This document shows, one piece after another, positions 1 to 6,717 of a stretch of DNA of 13,703 bases. The stretch comes from Serpens sp035497635 (GTDB lineage Bacteria; Pseudomonadota; Gammaproteobacteria; Pseudomonadales; Pseudomonadaceae), in NCBI GenBank assembly GCA_035497635.1, contig DATJDB010000135.1:1-13703 (forward strand). The letters run 5' to 3'. The first letter of the stretch is position 1. The number at the start of each line of letters is the position of its first letter. Below the pieces are notes generated by a model. The model did no database searches. It worked only from the letters and a program-made list of their open reading frames with translations, and was not told the origin of the DNA. The translations under genes were made by a program, and so were the position numbers.

Positions 1-655
1 TGCTCCTGCTGGGCAAGGCCCACCACACCGGCAAGGGCGCCCGCATGGACTGGACGCGGGCCCGGGAGTTCTACGAGCAGGCCCGCCAGCTGGGCGTCGC
101 GGCATTGACTCGGATCAGTCCGCCCGAGTCGTCAGACTGGCACCCTGCCCCAGGCAGGAACGCGACCTTCTTCGTGCTCGGCGAAAACCTGCAGGCGCGC
201 CTGGACAGGGACGGCACCGAGGCGCTGGCTCGCCTGTATGCCGATCAGTGCATGGCTTCCCACGGCTGGGAGCATCGCCCGCACACCCGCTGGGATGACT
301 GGCAGCACTCGCTCCTGACTACCCGCGCGCTGCTGCACAGCGCCCTGCCGCAGACCACAGCCCTCCCCATGTTCCGGCCGCCCTATGGCCAGCGCATGGC
401 GGACAGCGGCGCCTTCTTCACGGCACAGGGCATCCAGGTGGCGCTGTGGAATCTTGATTCCCAGGACTGGCGGCGCACGCTCGGCGCCGATGCCATGGTC
501 AGCGCATGCTCGCGCTGATGCTGATCAAGCGGCGCGGCGTGCTGCTGTTCCATGACGTGCATGGCAAGGCGCGCGACGCCCTGCCCACTGTGTTTGCCGC
601 GCTCGGCGAGGCCGTGTCCTGGCCCGACTGCCGGGAGCTGGCGGCCCGGCGCTGA
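1..655 (+). pseudogene. Polysaccharide deacetylase (NodB-like), 3' part, frameshifted
   Basis: The gene enters from outside the window: the frame is open from base 3, and the ATG at 45 is an internal methionine. It resembles NodB-type polysaccharide deacetylases, metal-dependent enzymes that remove acetyl groups from sugars. Seen in order: ATFFVLGE (about 162-185), a His-rich HGWEHRPH (motif 2 type), FRPPYGQR (motif 3, about 370-393) and DSQDW (motif 4). The frame stops at 516-518 after an alien tail. Reading on in the next frame from base 500 gives QRMLALMLIKRRGVLLFHD, the expected motif 5 (LLFHDVH) and a normal C-terminus ending at the TGA at 653-655. One base, probably a C in GTC(C)AG near 498-502, therefore appears to be missing. 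The motif 1 Asp-Asp pair expected upstream of ATFF is also absent. Both lesions point to a pseudogene; a sequencing error could explain only the frameshift. Confidence 0.8.
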
Positions 656-695
656 GCGACGCCGCTGCGCTCGCCATTTAGCGCGCGCGACCTAA

Positions 696-722
696 CCTGA
701 TCAGCTCCATGCACCGATCAGG
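696..722 (+). repeat. Inverted repeat overlapping the DUF1428 ribosome site
   Basis: CCTGATC at 696-702 and GATCAGG at 716-722 are perfect complements separated by 13 bases. The right arm covers the first bases of the AGGAGGA ribosome site, so if transcribed the hairpin could partly mask translation. The arms are short, and chance occurrence is possible. Confidence 0.35.
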
Positions 723-733
723 AGGAACCCGAC

Positions 734-1087
734 ATGACCTATGTCGATGGCTTCGTGGCGGCCGTGCCGACGGCCAACCGGGAGGCCTACCAGCACTACG
801 CCCAGATCGCCGCACAGGTGTTCAGGAAACATGGCGCACTCAAGGTGGTCGAGTGCTGGGGCGATGACGTGCCGGAGGGCAAGCTGACCTCGTTTCCGAT
901 GGCCGTGCAGTGCCAGCCGGAGGAGACCGTGGTGTTTTCCTGGATCCTCTGGCCGTCGAAGGCGGTGCGCGACGCGGCCCACGAGAAGGTGATGGCCGAT
1001 CCGCGCCTGGCGCCGGAAACCAATCCGATGCCGTTCGATGGCAAGCGGCTGATCTTCGGCGGCTTCGAGATGATCCTCGAGGTGTAG
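734..1087 (+). CDS. DUF1428 family protein (YbaA-like)
   Basis: A 117-residue soluble protein starting MTYVDGFVAAVPTANREAY, with the central VVECWGDDVPEGKLTSFP block and the C-terminal MPFDGKRLIFGGFEMI block typical of DUF1428 proteins (E. coli YbaA family). These are small ferredoxin-like alpha/beta proteins related to dimeric alpha-beta barrel domains; no biochemical role is established that I can name. There is no signal peptide or membrane segment. The start is fixed by a strong AGGAGGA at 720-726, seven bases before the ATG. It stands alone on the plus strand between the broken deacetylase and the convergent SGNH hydrolase, whose stop lies only 7 bases beyond its own. Length is normal for the family. 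Confidence 0.88.
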   Translation: MTYVDGFVAAVPTANREAYQHYAQIAAQVFRKHGALKVVECWGDDVPEGKLTSFPMAVQCQPEETVVFSWILWPSKAVRDAAHEKVMADPRLAPETNPMPFDGKRLIFGGFEMILEV

Positions 1088-1094
1088 CCGGGCG

Positions 1095-1973
1095 TCAGTA
1101 GCCCTTGAGATGGAGATAGTCGCGCACCTTTTCGGCTACCAGCCGCGCGCCCTTCTCGTTCAGATGGATGCGGTCGTCACGCAGCGAGCGGGGCACGATG
1201 CCGCGCCGGTAGTCGGCCACGTCACCGGCATCCTGTGGATCGTAGCTTTCCACCAGCAGTTGCCAGATATCCAGGAAGTTGTTCGGGTAGGCCGCGCGCA
1301 GCCCGTCGCGGATGGCGACGAAATCCGCGTAATGCCGGCCGCCGAGGTATTCGTGGGCGAAGTCGGCATTCGGTGGCGGCATGACCAGGAAGCGCTTGTG
1401 CAGCGGCTTGAGGAACTCGACCATGGCGCGCACGTCGGAGAGCACCTGCTGCGGCTCGTCGTAGTTGTTGCGCCCGGCCCAGATGACGGCGATCTCGTGG
1501 TCGGTGTCGCCGATGTCCATCAGAAACGGCAGGGCGACCGGCGCGTCGACGGCCTCCCCCACCTGCGCGCGGGTGAAGGTGTAGGCCGTGTCCGAGTGGC
1601 GACGCAGCACGCCGCGCACACCGCCCAGCGTGCCTTCGAGCTGCTGGCGACCGTACTGGGTCATGGGCACCACGGTGAACTCCGCGACGTCCACCGGCCC
1701 GCTGGCGGGGATCCTGCCGCCAGCCAGCTTCACATAGGTCGGCCGGCCCCCCTGGCGGGCGGCGATCTGCGCGCTGGTGTTGCCGCCCACGCCCCGATTG
1801 GTGACCGTGCGACCGGTGAGCTTGGCCAGGAAACGCGGGTAGCTGGAGGTGGTCAGCGAGTCGCCCCAGCACACGATGGACGGCAGGCCGTGCAACCATT
1901 TCGCCTCGCCTTCCGCCTCGCCCCGCGCGCTCAGCACCCAGACGAGCAGCATCAGACCGGCCAGTGTTCGCAT
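1095..1973 (-). CDS. Exported SGNH/GDSL-family hydrolase
   Basis: A 292-residue protein with an N-terminal signal peptide (basic MR, hydrophobic stretch to about residue 14, likely cleavage near residues 16-24), so a periplasmic or secreted location is expected. All SGNH hydrolase blocks are visible: block I WGDSLT with nucleophile Ser39, block II NRGVGGNTS with Gly63-64, block III WAGRNN around residues 165-170, and block V DRIHLNEKG with Asp267 and His270 of the catalytic DxxH. The family hydrolyses ester or thioester bonds in lipids, acyl-sugars or peptidoglycan acyl groups; the substrate here cannot be read from sequence. About 95 residues separate blocks II and III, more than in minimal SGNH enzymes, suggesting an inserted lobe. 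The ribosome site is AGGGAGAGG just upstream. It is divergent from an acyltransferase, which hints at an acyl-modification theme but proves nothing. Confidence 0.85.
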   Translation of the reverse strand: MRTLAGLMLLVWVLSARGEAEGEAKWLHGLPSIVCWGDSLTTSSYPRFLAKLTGRTVTNRGVGGNTSAQIAARQGGRPTYVKLAGGRIPASGPVDVAEFTVVPMTQYGRQQLEGTLGGVRGVLRRHSDTAYTFTRAQVGEAVDAPVALPFLMDIGDTDHEIAVIWAGRNNYDEPQQVLSDVRAMVEFLKPLHKRFLVMPPPNADFAHEYLGGRHYADFVAIRDGLRAAYPNNFLDIWQLLVESYDPQDAGDVADYRRGIVPRSLRDDRIHLNEKGARLVAEKVRDYLHLKGY

Positions 1974-2036
1974 GGCGCCTCTCCCTGTATTTGGCTTCCT
2001 TATCCGACGTCAGGCCGCACGCCCCGGCCGAGGCAG

Positions 2037-2065
2037 GGTCTAGCCGCGATTCGACCGTCTGTCAA
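2037..2065 (-). promoter_or_regulatory. Candidate sigma-70 promoter of the SGNH hydrolase gene
   Basis: On the minus strand a perfect -35 hexamer TTGACA (2065-2060) is followed after 17 bases by TAGACC (2042-2037), which matches the -10 consensus at three of six positions including the first TA. The predicted transcript would start near 2030, with a leader of about 57 bases. The -35 is convincing, the -10 weak. Confidence 0.4.
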
Positions 2066-2104
2066 AACCTGCTCGCGCTCCGCCGACTGTCTGCTTGACT
2101 GAGC

Positions 2105-2129
2105 CGCGGGCCCCCGGAAAGGGTCCGCG
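2105..2129 (+). repeat. Hairpin upstream of the acyltransferase gene
   Basis: CGCGGGCCC (2105-2113) pairs with GGGTCCGCG (2121-2129) over nine pairs including one G-T wobble, with a 7-base loop. It lies about 40 bases before the acyltransferase start in the divergent region 1974-2168. No T-tract follows. It may be a leader structure or only a GC-rich inverted repeat. I see no good plus-strand promoter in this interval. Confidence 0.35.
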
Positions 2130-2168
2130 TGTCCGACGCCGCTCGGGCGAGTGAAAGGGACTTCCCGC

Positions 2169-3218
2169 ATGGCATCCGTTCATCCGGCCTCGGCCGACAG
2201 GCTGGACAGCATCCAGCTATTGCGCGCGATCGCGGCGACCGCCGTGGTCGCCTACCACATCCCCCTGTTTCGCGAAGGCGCCTGGGGCGTGGATATCTTC
2301 TTCGTGATCAGCGGTTTCATCATGGCGCTGGTCACCGAGAAGTCGACGCACCAGTTCTTCGCCAAGCGCGTCATCCGCGTGGTGCCGCTCTACTGGCTCG
2401 GCACCTTCGGCGTCTTCGGCGTCGCCCTGCTGCTGCCCGACCTGCTGGACAACACCACGGTCGATGTCGCCGGCCTGCTCAAGTCGCTGCTATTCATTCC
2501 CTACCTGAAGGGCGAGAGCGTGCAGCCCCTGCTGTTCCTGGGCTGGACCCTGAACTTCGAGATGTTCTTCTACGCGGTGTTCGCGCTGGCCATGACGCTC
2601 AGCCACCGGCATCGCCTGCTGATTGCCTCGGGGCTGCTGCTGGCGGCGGTGCTGCTGGGCGCACTGCTGCGTTTCGAGTCCGTGGTGCTGGCGTTTTACA
2701 CCGATGAGATTCTGCTGGAGTTCGTGCTGGGCATGGGCTGCTACGCGCTTTACACGCGCACCGCCACCTGGCGGGCGATGGAAATGCCACGCTCGACCCG
2801 CACGGCGCTGATCCTGATCGGCGTGGCCTGCGTCCTGTGCCTGCCGTTCAGCGGTCTGCTGCAGCCCTGGCTGGGACGCAGCGGCAGCTGGGGCATTCCG
2901 GCCGCGCTGGCCTTCCTGGCCTTGGTACATGGCCTGGCCGGTCGCCAATTACCCCGGCATGTGGTGCTGATCGGCGATGCCAGCTTTTCGCTGTACCTGT
3001 TTCACCCTTACGTGATGAAAGTGTTCAACAAGGTCTTCCATGTGTTCGATGCACCGGGGCCGCTGGCCTTCGTCATGGCACCGCTGACCATCGGCTTGTG
3101 CCTGCTGGTGGCGGTCGGCATCTACCGGCTGGTGGAACAGCCGATGACCGACTGGTTGCGCAGCCGGTTGCTGACGCCCCGTCCGCGCGCCATCGGCGTG
3201 CCGCTGCCGGGACCTTGA
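2169..3218 (+). CDS. Membrane acyltransferase, acyltransferase-3 (OafA-like) family
   Basis: A 349-residue integral membrane protein of the acyltransferase-3 family, which transfers acetyl or other acyl groups from the cytoplasmic side to polysaccharides, lipids or other envelope targets. Visible family marks: RLDSIQLLRAIAA with Arg19, the conserved catalytic-type His30 at the end of the first helix, GVDIFFVISGFIM at about 38-50, and RVVPLYW shortly after. Roughly ten hydrophobic helices follow to residue 330, with a short basic C-terminal tail; there is no attached SGNH domain. An in-frame GTG exists at 2151, but the ATG at 2169 is preferred because AAGGGA (2155-2160) sits eight bases upstream and homology begins just after it. 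The gene is divergent from the SGNH hydrolase and convergent with pykA. The acceptor substrate is unknown. Confidence 0.87.
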   Translation: MASVHPASADRLDSIQLLRAIAATAVVAYHIPLFREGAWGVDIFFVISGFIMALVTEKSTHQFFAKRVIRVVPLYWLGTFGVFGVALLLPDLLDNTTVDVAGLLKSLLFIPYLKGESVQPLLFLGWTLNFEMFFYAVFALAMTLSHRHRLLIASGLLLAAVLLGALLRFESVVLAFYTDEILLEFVLGMGCYALYTRTATWRAMEMPRSTRTALILIGVACVLCLPFSGLLQPWLGRSGSWGIPAALAFLALVHGLAGRQLPRHVVLIGDASFSLYLFHPYVMKVFNKVFHVFDAPGPLAFVMAPLTIGLCLLVAVGIYRLVEQPMTDWLRSRLLTPRPRAIGVPLPGP

Positions 3219-3240
3219 GGGGCGTCGGGCGACGCCCCTC
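3217..3240. terminator. Stem-loop between convergent acyltransferase and pykA genes
   Basis: GAGGGGCGTC (3217-3226) and GACGCCCCTC (3231-3240) form a perfect ten-pair stem with loop GGGC. The left arm begins inside the TGA stop codon of the acyltransferase gene, and the structure ends 8 bases before the pykA stop, so it could end transcription from both sides. There is no T-run on either strand, so intrinsic termination would be non-canonical. Confidence 0.55.
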
Positions 3241-3248
3241 GCCCCGCC

Positions 3249-4700
3249 TCAGACCAGCGGTTCGCCGACGTGCAGCAGCTTCATGCTGTTGGTGCCGCCG
3301 ATGGTGTGGTAGGTGTCGCCCTTGGTGAGGATCACCCAGTCGCCGCGCTCCACCACGCCGCGCTTGAGCAGCTCGTCCACCGCCGCCTGGCTGACCTTGT
3401 CCAGCGCATGTTCGGCCAGGTCGAACGGCACGGTTTCCACGCCCCGGAACAGCGCCACGCGCGCCTGGGTCTCGCGATTGCGGGTGAAGGCGTAGATCGG
3501 CATCGAGGAGCGGATGCGCGACATGATCAGCGGCGTGAAGCCGCTCTCGGTAAGGCTGATGATGGCCTTGACGCCCGGGAAGTGGTTGGCGGTGTACATG
3601 GCCGCCAGCGCAATGCTTTCGTCGCAGCGCTCGAAAGTGTGGCCCAGACGGTGGCTGGATTTGCGACTGATGGGGTGCTTCTCCGCACCCAGGCAGATGC
3701 GCGCCATGGCCTTCACGGCTTCGACCGGATAGTCGCCGGCGGCGCTTTCCGCCGAGAGCATCACCGCGTCGGTGTAGTCGAGCACCGCGTTGGCCACGTC
3801 GGAGACTTCCGCGCGGGTCGGCATCGGGCTGTGGATCATCGACTCCATCATCTGCGTGGCGGTGATCACCGCCTTGTTGTAGCGGCGGGCGTGCAGAATG
3901 ATCTTCTTCTGGATGCCGACCAGCTCGGCGTCGCCGATTTCCACCCCCAGGTCGCCCCGCGCCACCATCACCGCGTCACTGGCGCGGATCAGGCCGTCCA
4001 GCGCGTCATCATCGGCCACCGCCTCGGCACGCTCGATCTTCGCCACCAGCCAGGCCTTGCTGCCGGCCTCGTCGCGCAGGCGGCGGGCCAGCTCCATGTC
4101 GGCGGCGTCGCGCGGAAAGGACACAGCGAGATAGTCCAGTTCCATTTCCGCGGCCAGCTTGATGTCGGCCTTGTCCTTGGCGGTCAGCGCCGGCGCGGTC
4201 AGGCCGCCGCCGCGACGGTTGATGCCCTTGTTGTCGGACAGCGGGCCGCCGATCAGCACGGTGCACAGCAGTTCATCGGCGGTGGTGGCGTCGACGCGCA
4301 TGACCACGCGACCATCATCCAGCAGCAGCTCGTCACCGACGCCGCAGTCCTTGATCAGGTCCGGGTAGTCGATGCCGACCACCTCCTGGTTGCCGGCGTC
4401 GCGCGGATGGGTGACGGAGAAGCGGAAGCTGTCGCCTTCCTTGAGTTCGATGCGCTTGGTGACGAACTTGGCGATGCGGATCTTCGGTCCCTGCAGGTCA
4501 CCGAGCAGCGCCACGAAGCGGCCATGCCGGGCGGCCAGCTCGCGCACCACGCGCGCGCGGGCCTTGTGCTCGTCGGGCGAGCCGTGGGAAAAGTTCAACC
4601 GGGCCACGTTGAGCCCGGCCAGGATCAGCTGTTCGATGACTTCGGGGCTGCTGCTGGCTGGGCCGAGGGTGGCGACGATCTTGGTGCGACGGGACGACAT
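3249..4700 (-). CDS. pykA: Pyruvate kinase, PykA type
   Basis: A 483-residue pyruvate kinase, converting phosphoenolpyruvate and ADP to pyruvate and ATP at the end of glycolysis in the cytosol. Seen: N-terminal RRTKIVATLGPASSSPEVI; substrate-site NVARLNFSHGS; GDLQGPKIRI at the start of the B domain (about 70-170); catalytic-lysine segment LVAKIERAEA; metal-binding MVARGDLGVEIG; and ITATQMMESMIHSPMPTRAE, the pyruvate kinase signature of the barrel. The C-terminal domain ends GGTNSMKLLHVGEPLV. Length and the TKIVATLGPAS start fit the PykA/type-II enzyme, the major form in P. aeruginosa; the effector cannot be read from sequence. AAGGAG precedes the ATG. It lies 55 bases downstream of the UspE-like gene on the same strand, so cotranscription is possible. 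I see no clear separate promoter in the gap. Confidence 0.96.
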   Translation of the reverse strand: MSSRRTKIVATLGPASSSPEVIEQLILAGLNVARLNFSHGSPDEHKARARVVRELAARHGRFVALLGDLQGPKIRIAKFVTKRIELKEGDSFRFSVTHPRDAGNQEVVGIDYPDLIKDCGVGDELLLDDGRVVMRVDATTADELLCTVLIGGPLSDNKGINRRGGGLTAPALTAKDKADIKLAAEMELDYLAVSFPRDAADMELARRLRDEAGSKAWLVAKIERAEAVADDDALDGLIRASDAVMVARGDLGVEIGDAELVGIQKKIILHARRYNKAVITATQMMESMIHSPMPTRAEVSDVANAVLDYTDAVMLSAESAAGDYPVEAVKAMARICLGAEKHPISRKSSHRLGHTFERCDESIALAAMYTANHFPGVKAIISLTESGFTPLIMSRIRSSMPIYAFTRNRETQARVALFRGVETVPFDLAEHALDKVSQAAVDELLKRGVVERGDWVILTKGDTYHTIGGTNSMKLLHVGEPLV

Positions 4701-4755
4701 GCGGGAGACTCCTTGATTCGGTCTGCCCGGAGGCTACTACGCCCGTCGCCTGTAG

Positions 4756-5679
4756 TCATGCACGCTCGGAACTACCAAATCCCTGCGGCTTGAGTACCAG
4801 CAGATCGCAGCGCACGGCCTCCAGGATGCGCTCGGCGGTATTGCCGATCAGCGCGTTGTCCAGGTGGCCACGGGCGATGGCGCCCATCACCAGCAGATCG
4901 ATGTTCTGCTCTTCGACGAAACGCGGCACCGCCTGCTCGGCGAAGCCTTCGATCAGCGTCCCCTGGCCTTCCGCACCCGGATAGCCGGCCAGCAGACGAT
5001 CGAAGGCCTGGCAATGTTGCTCGCCGTATTTGCGGCAGTAGTTGTCGTAGTCGGCCACCAGTTCCACATCGAAAACCATGGTGCGCGGCAGCGGGGCATA
5101 GGCGTGCACATAGCTGGCCTCCAATTGCAGCCCCTGCGCCAGCTCGCGGGTAATGGCCAACAACTGGTGGTCCAGGGCGGCCGGCTTGTCGGCCGAGTGC
5201 AGCGGGTCGACGGCGGCACACAGGCGGGTGGGTTGCCATTCGCGCGCGCCCGTCAGCCACAGCGGGCAAGGACACTTGCGGATCAGCTGCCAGCTGTTGC
5301 TGGTAAACAGCAGGCGCTGCAAAAGGCTGTGCTGATAGGCGTTGCGGAACAGGATGTCGGGTTTGAGCTCATCCACCCGGGCCAGGATCATCTTGTACAA
5401 CGGTCGACCCCAGCGCGCCTCGCAGGTCACCGTCAGGCCCTCGGCGCGCAACGGTTCGGCCAGTTGTTCCAGCCAGGCGCGGCGCTGGTCGAGCAGGCCG
5501 TCACGGGCCTGCTGCAGGCGCGGCCCATCCAGCAGTCCACCTTCAAGCGCGGACTGATGCTCGCAGAGCAGCAGCTCCAGCGCCGCCCCGTTGCGGCGGG
5601 CAACCCAGGCGGCGCGTTGCAGGGCAGGCTGGGCTTCCTGGGTGGGGTCGATGACGACCAGCAATTGGCGGATCTTCAT
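4756..5679 (-). CDS. uspE: Tandem universal stress protein, UspE family
   Basis: A 307-residue protein made of two Usp domains (about 1-145 and 150-300), the length and layout of E. coli UspE. The N-terminal domain begins KIRQLLVVIDPTQEAQPAL and contains LLQRLLFTSNSWQLIRKCPC, close to the corresponding UspE segment. The C-terminal domain carries LLVMGAIARGHLDNALIGNT, the UspE-type variant of the nucleotide-loop motif: relative to the ATP-binding G-2x-G-9x-G(S/T) pattern the second Gly is Ala and the final S/T is Asn, so ATP binding should not be assumed. Usp proteins are soluble cytosolic factors that aid survival under starvation, oxygen limitation or energy stress. P. aeruginosa has several, some ANR-induced. 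AAGGAG precedes the ATG, and an ANR-like box lies about 60 bases upstream. It probably shares a transcript with pykA. Confidence 0.9.
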   Translation of the reverse strand: MKIRQLLVVIDPTQEAQPALQRAAWVARRNGAALELLLCEHQSALEGGLLDGPRLQQARDGLLDQRRAWLEQLAEPLRAEGLTVTCEARWGRPLYKMILARVDELKPDILFRNAYQHSLLQRLLFTSNSWQLIRKCPCPLWLTGAREWQPTRLCAAVDPLHSADKPAALDHQLLAITRELAQGLQLEASYVHAYAPLPRTMVFDVELVADYDNYCRKYGEQHCQAFDRLLAGYPGAEGQGTLIEGFAEQAVPRFVEEQNIDLLVMGAIARGHLDNALIGNTAERILEAVRCDLLVLKPQGFGSSERA

Positions 5680-5736
5680 TGCGGCTCCTTGGCATTGGAT
5701 AGTCGAGCCATTGCAGCACAGATCGCCTGCCCCGGG

Positions 5737-5750
5737 TTGATTTGCATCAG
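5737..5750 (-). promoter_or_regulatory. Putative ANR/FNR-type binding site upstream of uspE
   Basis: The plus strand reads TTGATttgcATCAG (minus CTGATgcaaATCAA), matching the FNR/ANR consensus TTGAT-N4-ATCAA at nine of ten fixed positions. It overlaps the stop codon of the upstream lipoprotein gene. On the minus strand TGCAAT (5715-5710, four of six matches to a -10) predicts a start near 5703. That places the box centre about 40-42 bases upstream, the geometry of a class II FNR-activated promoter. Oxygen-limited induction of uspE, and perhaps of pykA, is therefore inferred. Confidence 0.6.
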
Positions 5751-6547
5751 GCCGACGGACTGTTCAGCACCCGGTCCAGATGGCGCGCCGCCTTGCCGGC
5801 CAGCTCACCGTTCGGGTACTGCACCAACAGGCGACGCAGGTAGTTGATGGCCTTGTCGCGGTCGCTGCGCGGGTTGTCTGCCGCCATGTACATCAGACCC
5901 AACTGGTAGAGGGCCTTTTCCTTGATCGAAGCCGCCACACCCGGATCGCGCAGTGCCAGCAGATACAGTTCCTCGGCTTCGGCCACGCGGTTCTTGAGCA
6001 CCGCGCGGCGTGACAGCAGGGTCATGTCCTGATCCAGGCTGGGCTTGTTGAGATCCAGATCGGCCCGGGGCTTCCAGTCGACCAGCAGCTCGCGGGCATT
6101 CTTTTGAAGCGGCTCGTCGACCCGACCGCGCAGCACCATCAGCCGCTCGGCGGCGCGCTCGGCGGCGCGGGTGCCGGGGAACTCGTCGAGCACACGATTG
6201 AGGTAGGCCTGGGCGGTGGCGTCGTCACGCTGGTCGTTGTAGCGACTCATATAGAGGAGGCCGATCTGGTACAGGGCGATGGCGCGCACCTCGTCGCTCA
6301 GGCCCCGATCCCGGTAACCCGAGAGGTAGAGCTGCTTGGCCTGGGGACTGTGGGCGTCGCGAATGGCCAGTGCGCTGTAGGTGAGCAGATCGCCCTCCTC
6401 TTCCACCGCGGCAGCCATGCGCTTGCTCTTCAGGGTTTTGTATTCGACCACTTCGTGGGTGGCGACATGGGCCACGAACAGCGGCGTGGTCGGCGAGCAG
6501 CCGGCCAGAAACAGCAGCAGAAGCAGGCTGGAGCACTGGGGTCGCAT
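5747..6547 (-). CDS. Helical-repeat (TPR-like) outer-membrane lipoprotein, function unknown
   Basis: A 266-residue predicted lipoprotein: MRPQCSSLLLLLFLAGC has a lipobox LAGC with acylated Cys17 followed by Ser, which favours the outer membrane. The mature part is helical with two similar TPR-like blocks: EVRAIALYQIGLLYMSRYND followed by AQAYLNRVLDEFP, and KEKALYQLGLMYMAADNPRS followed by AINYLRRLLVQYP. The internal duplication is plain to the eye. TPR lipoproteins usually scaffold envelope complexes; no partner can be named. A GTG at 6577 is in frame, but the ATG at 6547 is chosen because AAGGA lies eight bases upstream, the signal peptide starts there, and the candidate -10 sits almost on the GTG. 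It ends 67 bases before uspE and is divergent from another small lipoprotein gene. Confidence 0.82.
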   Translation of the reverse strand: MRPQCSSLLLLLFLAGCSPTTPLFVAHVATHEVVEYKTLKSKRMAAAVEEEGDLLTYSALAIRDAHSPQAKQLYLSGYRDRGLSDEVRAIALYQIGLLYMSRYNDQRDDATAQAYLNRVLDEFPGTRAAERAAERLMVLRGRVDEPLQKNARELLVDWKPRADLDLNKPSLDQDMTLLSRRAVLKNRVAEAEELYLLALRDPGVAASIKEKALYQLGLMYMAADNPRSDRDKAINYLRRLLVQYPNGELAGKAARHLDRVLNSPSA

Positions 6548-6580
6548 GGGAGCATTCCTTGGCAGATGCGGAAGCACCTG

Positions 6581-6589
6581 AGTCTAGCA
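6581..6589 (-). promoter_or_regulatory. Candidate extended -10 element for the 266-residue lipoprotein gene
   Basis: On the minus strand TGC-TAGACT (6589-6581) resembles an extended -10 (TGn plus hexamer with four of six matches). It lies about 34 bases before the ATG at 6547. No good -35 is visible 17 bases further up. Confidence 0.33.
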
Positions 6590-6663
6590 ACGCCGCTCGT
6601 CGGGCGGTCCCGCGCGCGCATCACACCCAACGGAGGTTGTGGGCAAAAAGCCGCGTGATTCGA

Positions 6664-6694
6664 TTGAAGAAATCGTCGGTGCTGTCGATATGAT
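6664..6694 (+). promoter_or_regulatory. Candidate sigma-70 promoter of the 122-residue lipoprotein gene
   Basis: TTGAAG (6664-6669) and TATGAT (6689-6694) match the -35 and -10 consensus at four and five of six positions, with a longish 19-base spacer. The predicted start near 6701 leaves a leader of about 17 bases that still contains the GGAGA ribosome site at 6706-6710. Confidence 0.45.
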
Positions 6695-6717
6695 GGCAAA
6701 GCACTGGAGACCTCCTC

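Noticed and set aside
498..518. Programmed -1 frameshift in the deacetylase
   Set aside because: There is no slippery heptamer or following pseudoknot that I can see, and the gene also lacks catalytic motif 1, so simple decay is the better reading.
1110..2102. A 330-codon open frame opposite the SGNH hydrolase
   Set aside because: The real gene on the minus strand has a signal peptide and all catalytic blocks; this frame has biased, repetitive composition only.
4701..4755. ANR-type half site (TTGATTC at 4713-4719) before pykA
   Set aside because: Only one half-site is present with no ATCAA partner at the right distance.
3270..4793. A 507-codon open frame on the strand opposite pykA
   Set aside because: It mirrors pykA codon by codon, is rich in His, Gln, Gly and Val as expected of antisense frames in GC-rich genes, and has no family resemblance or ribosome site.
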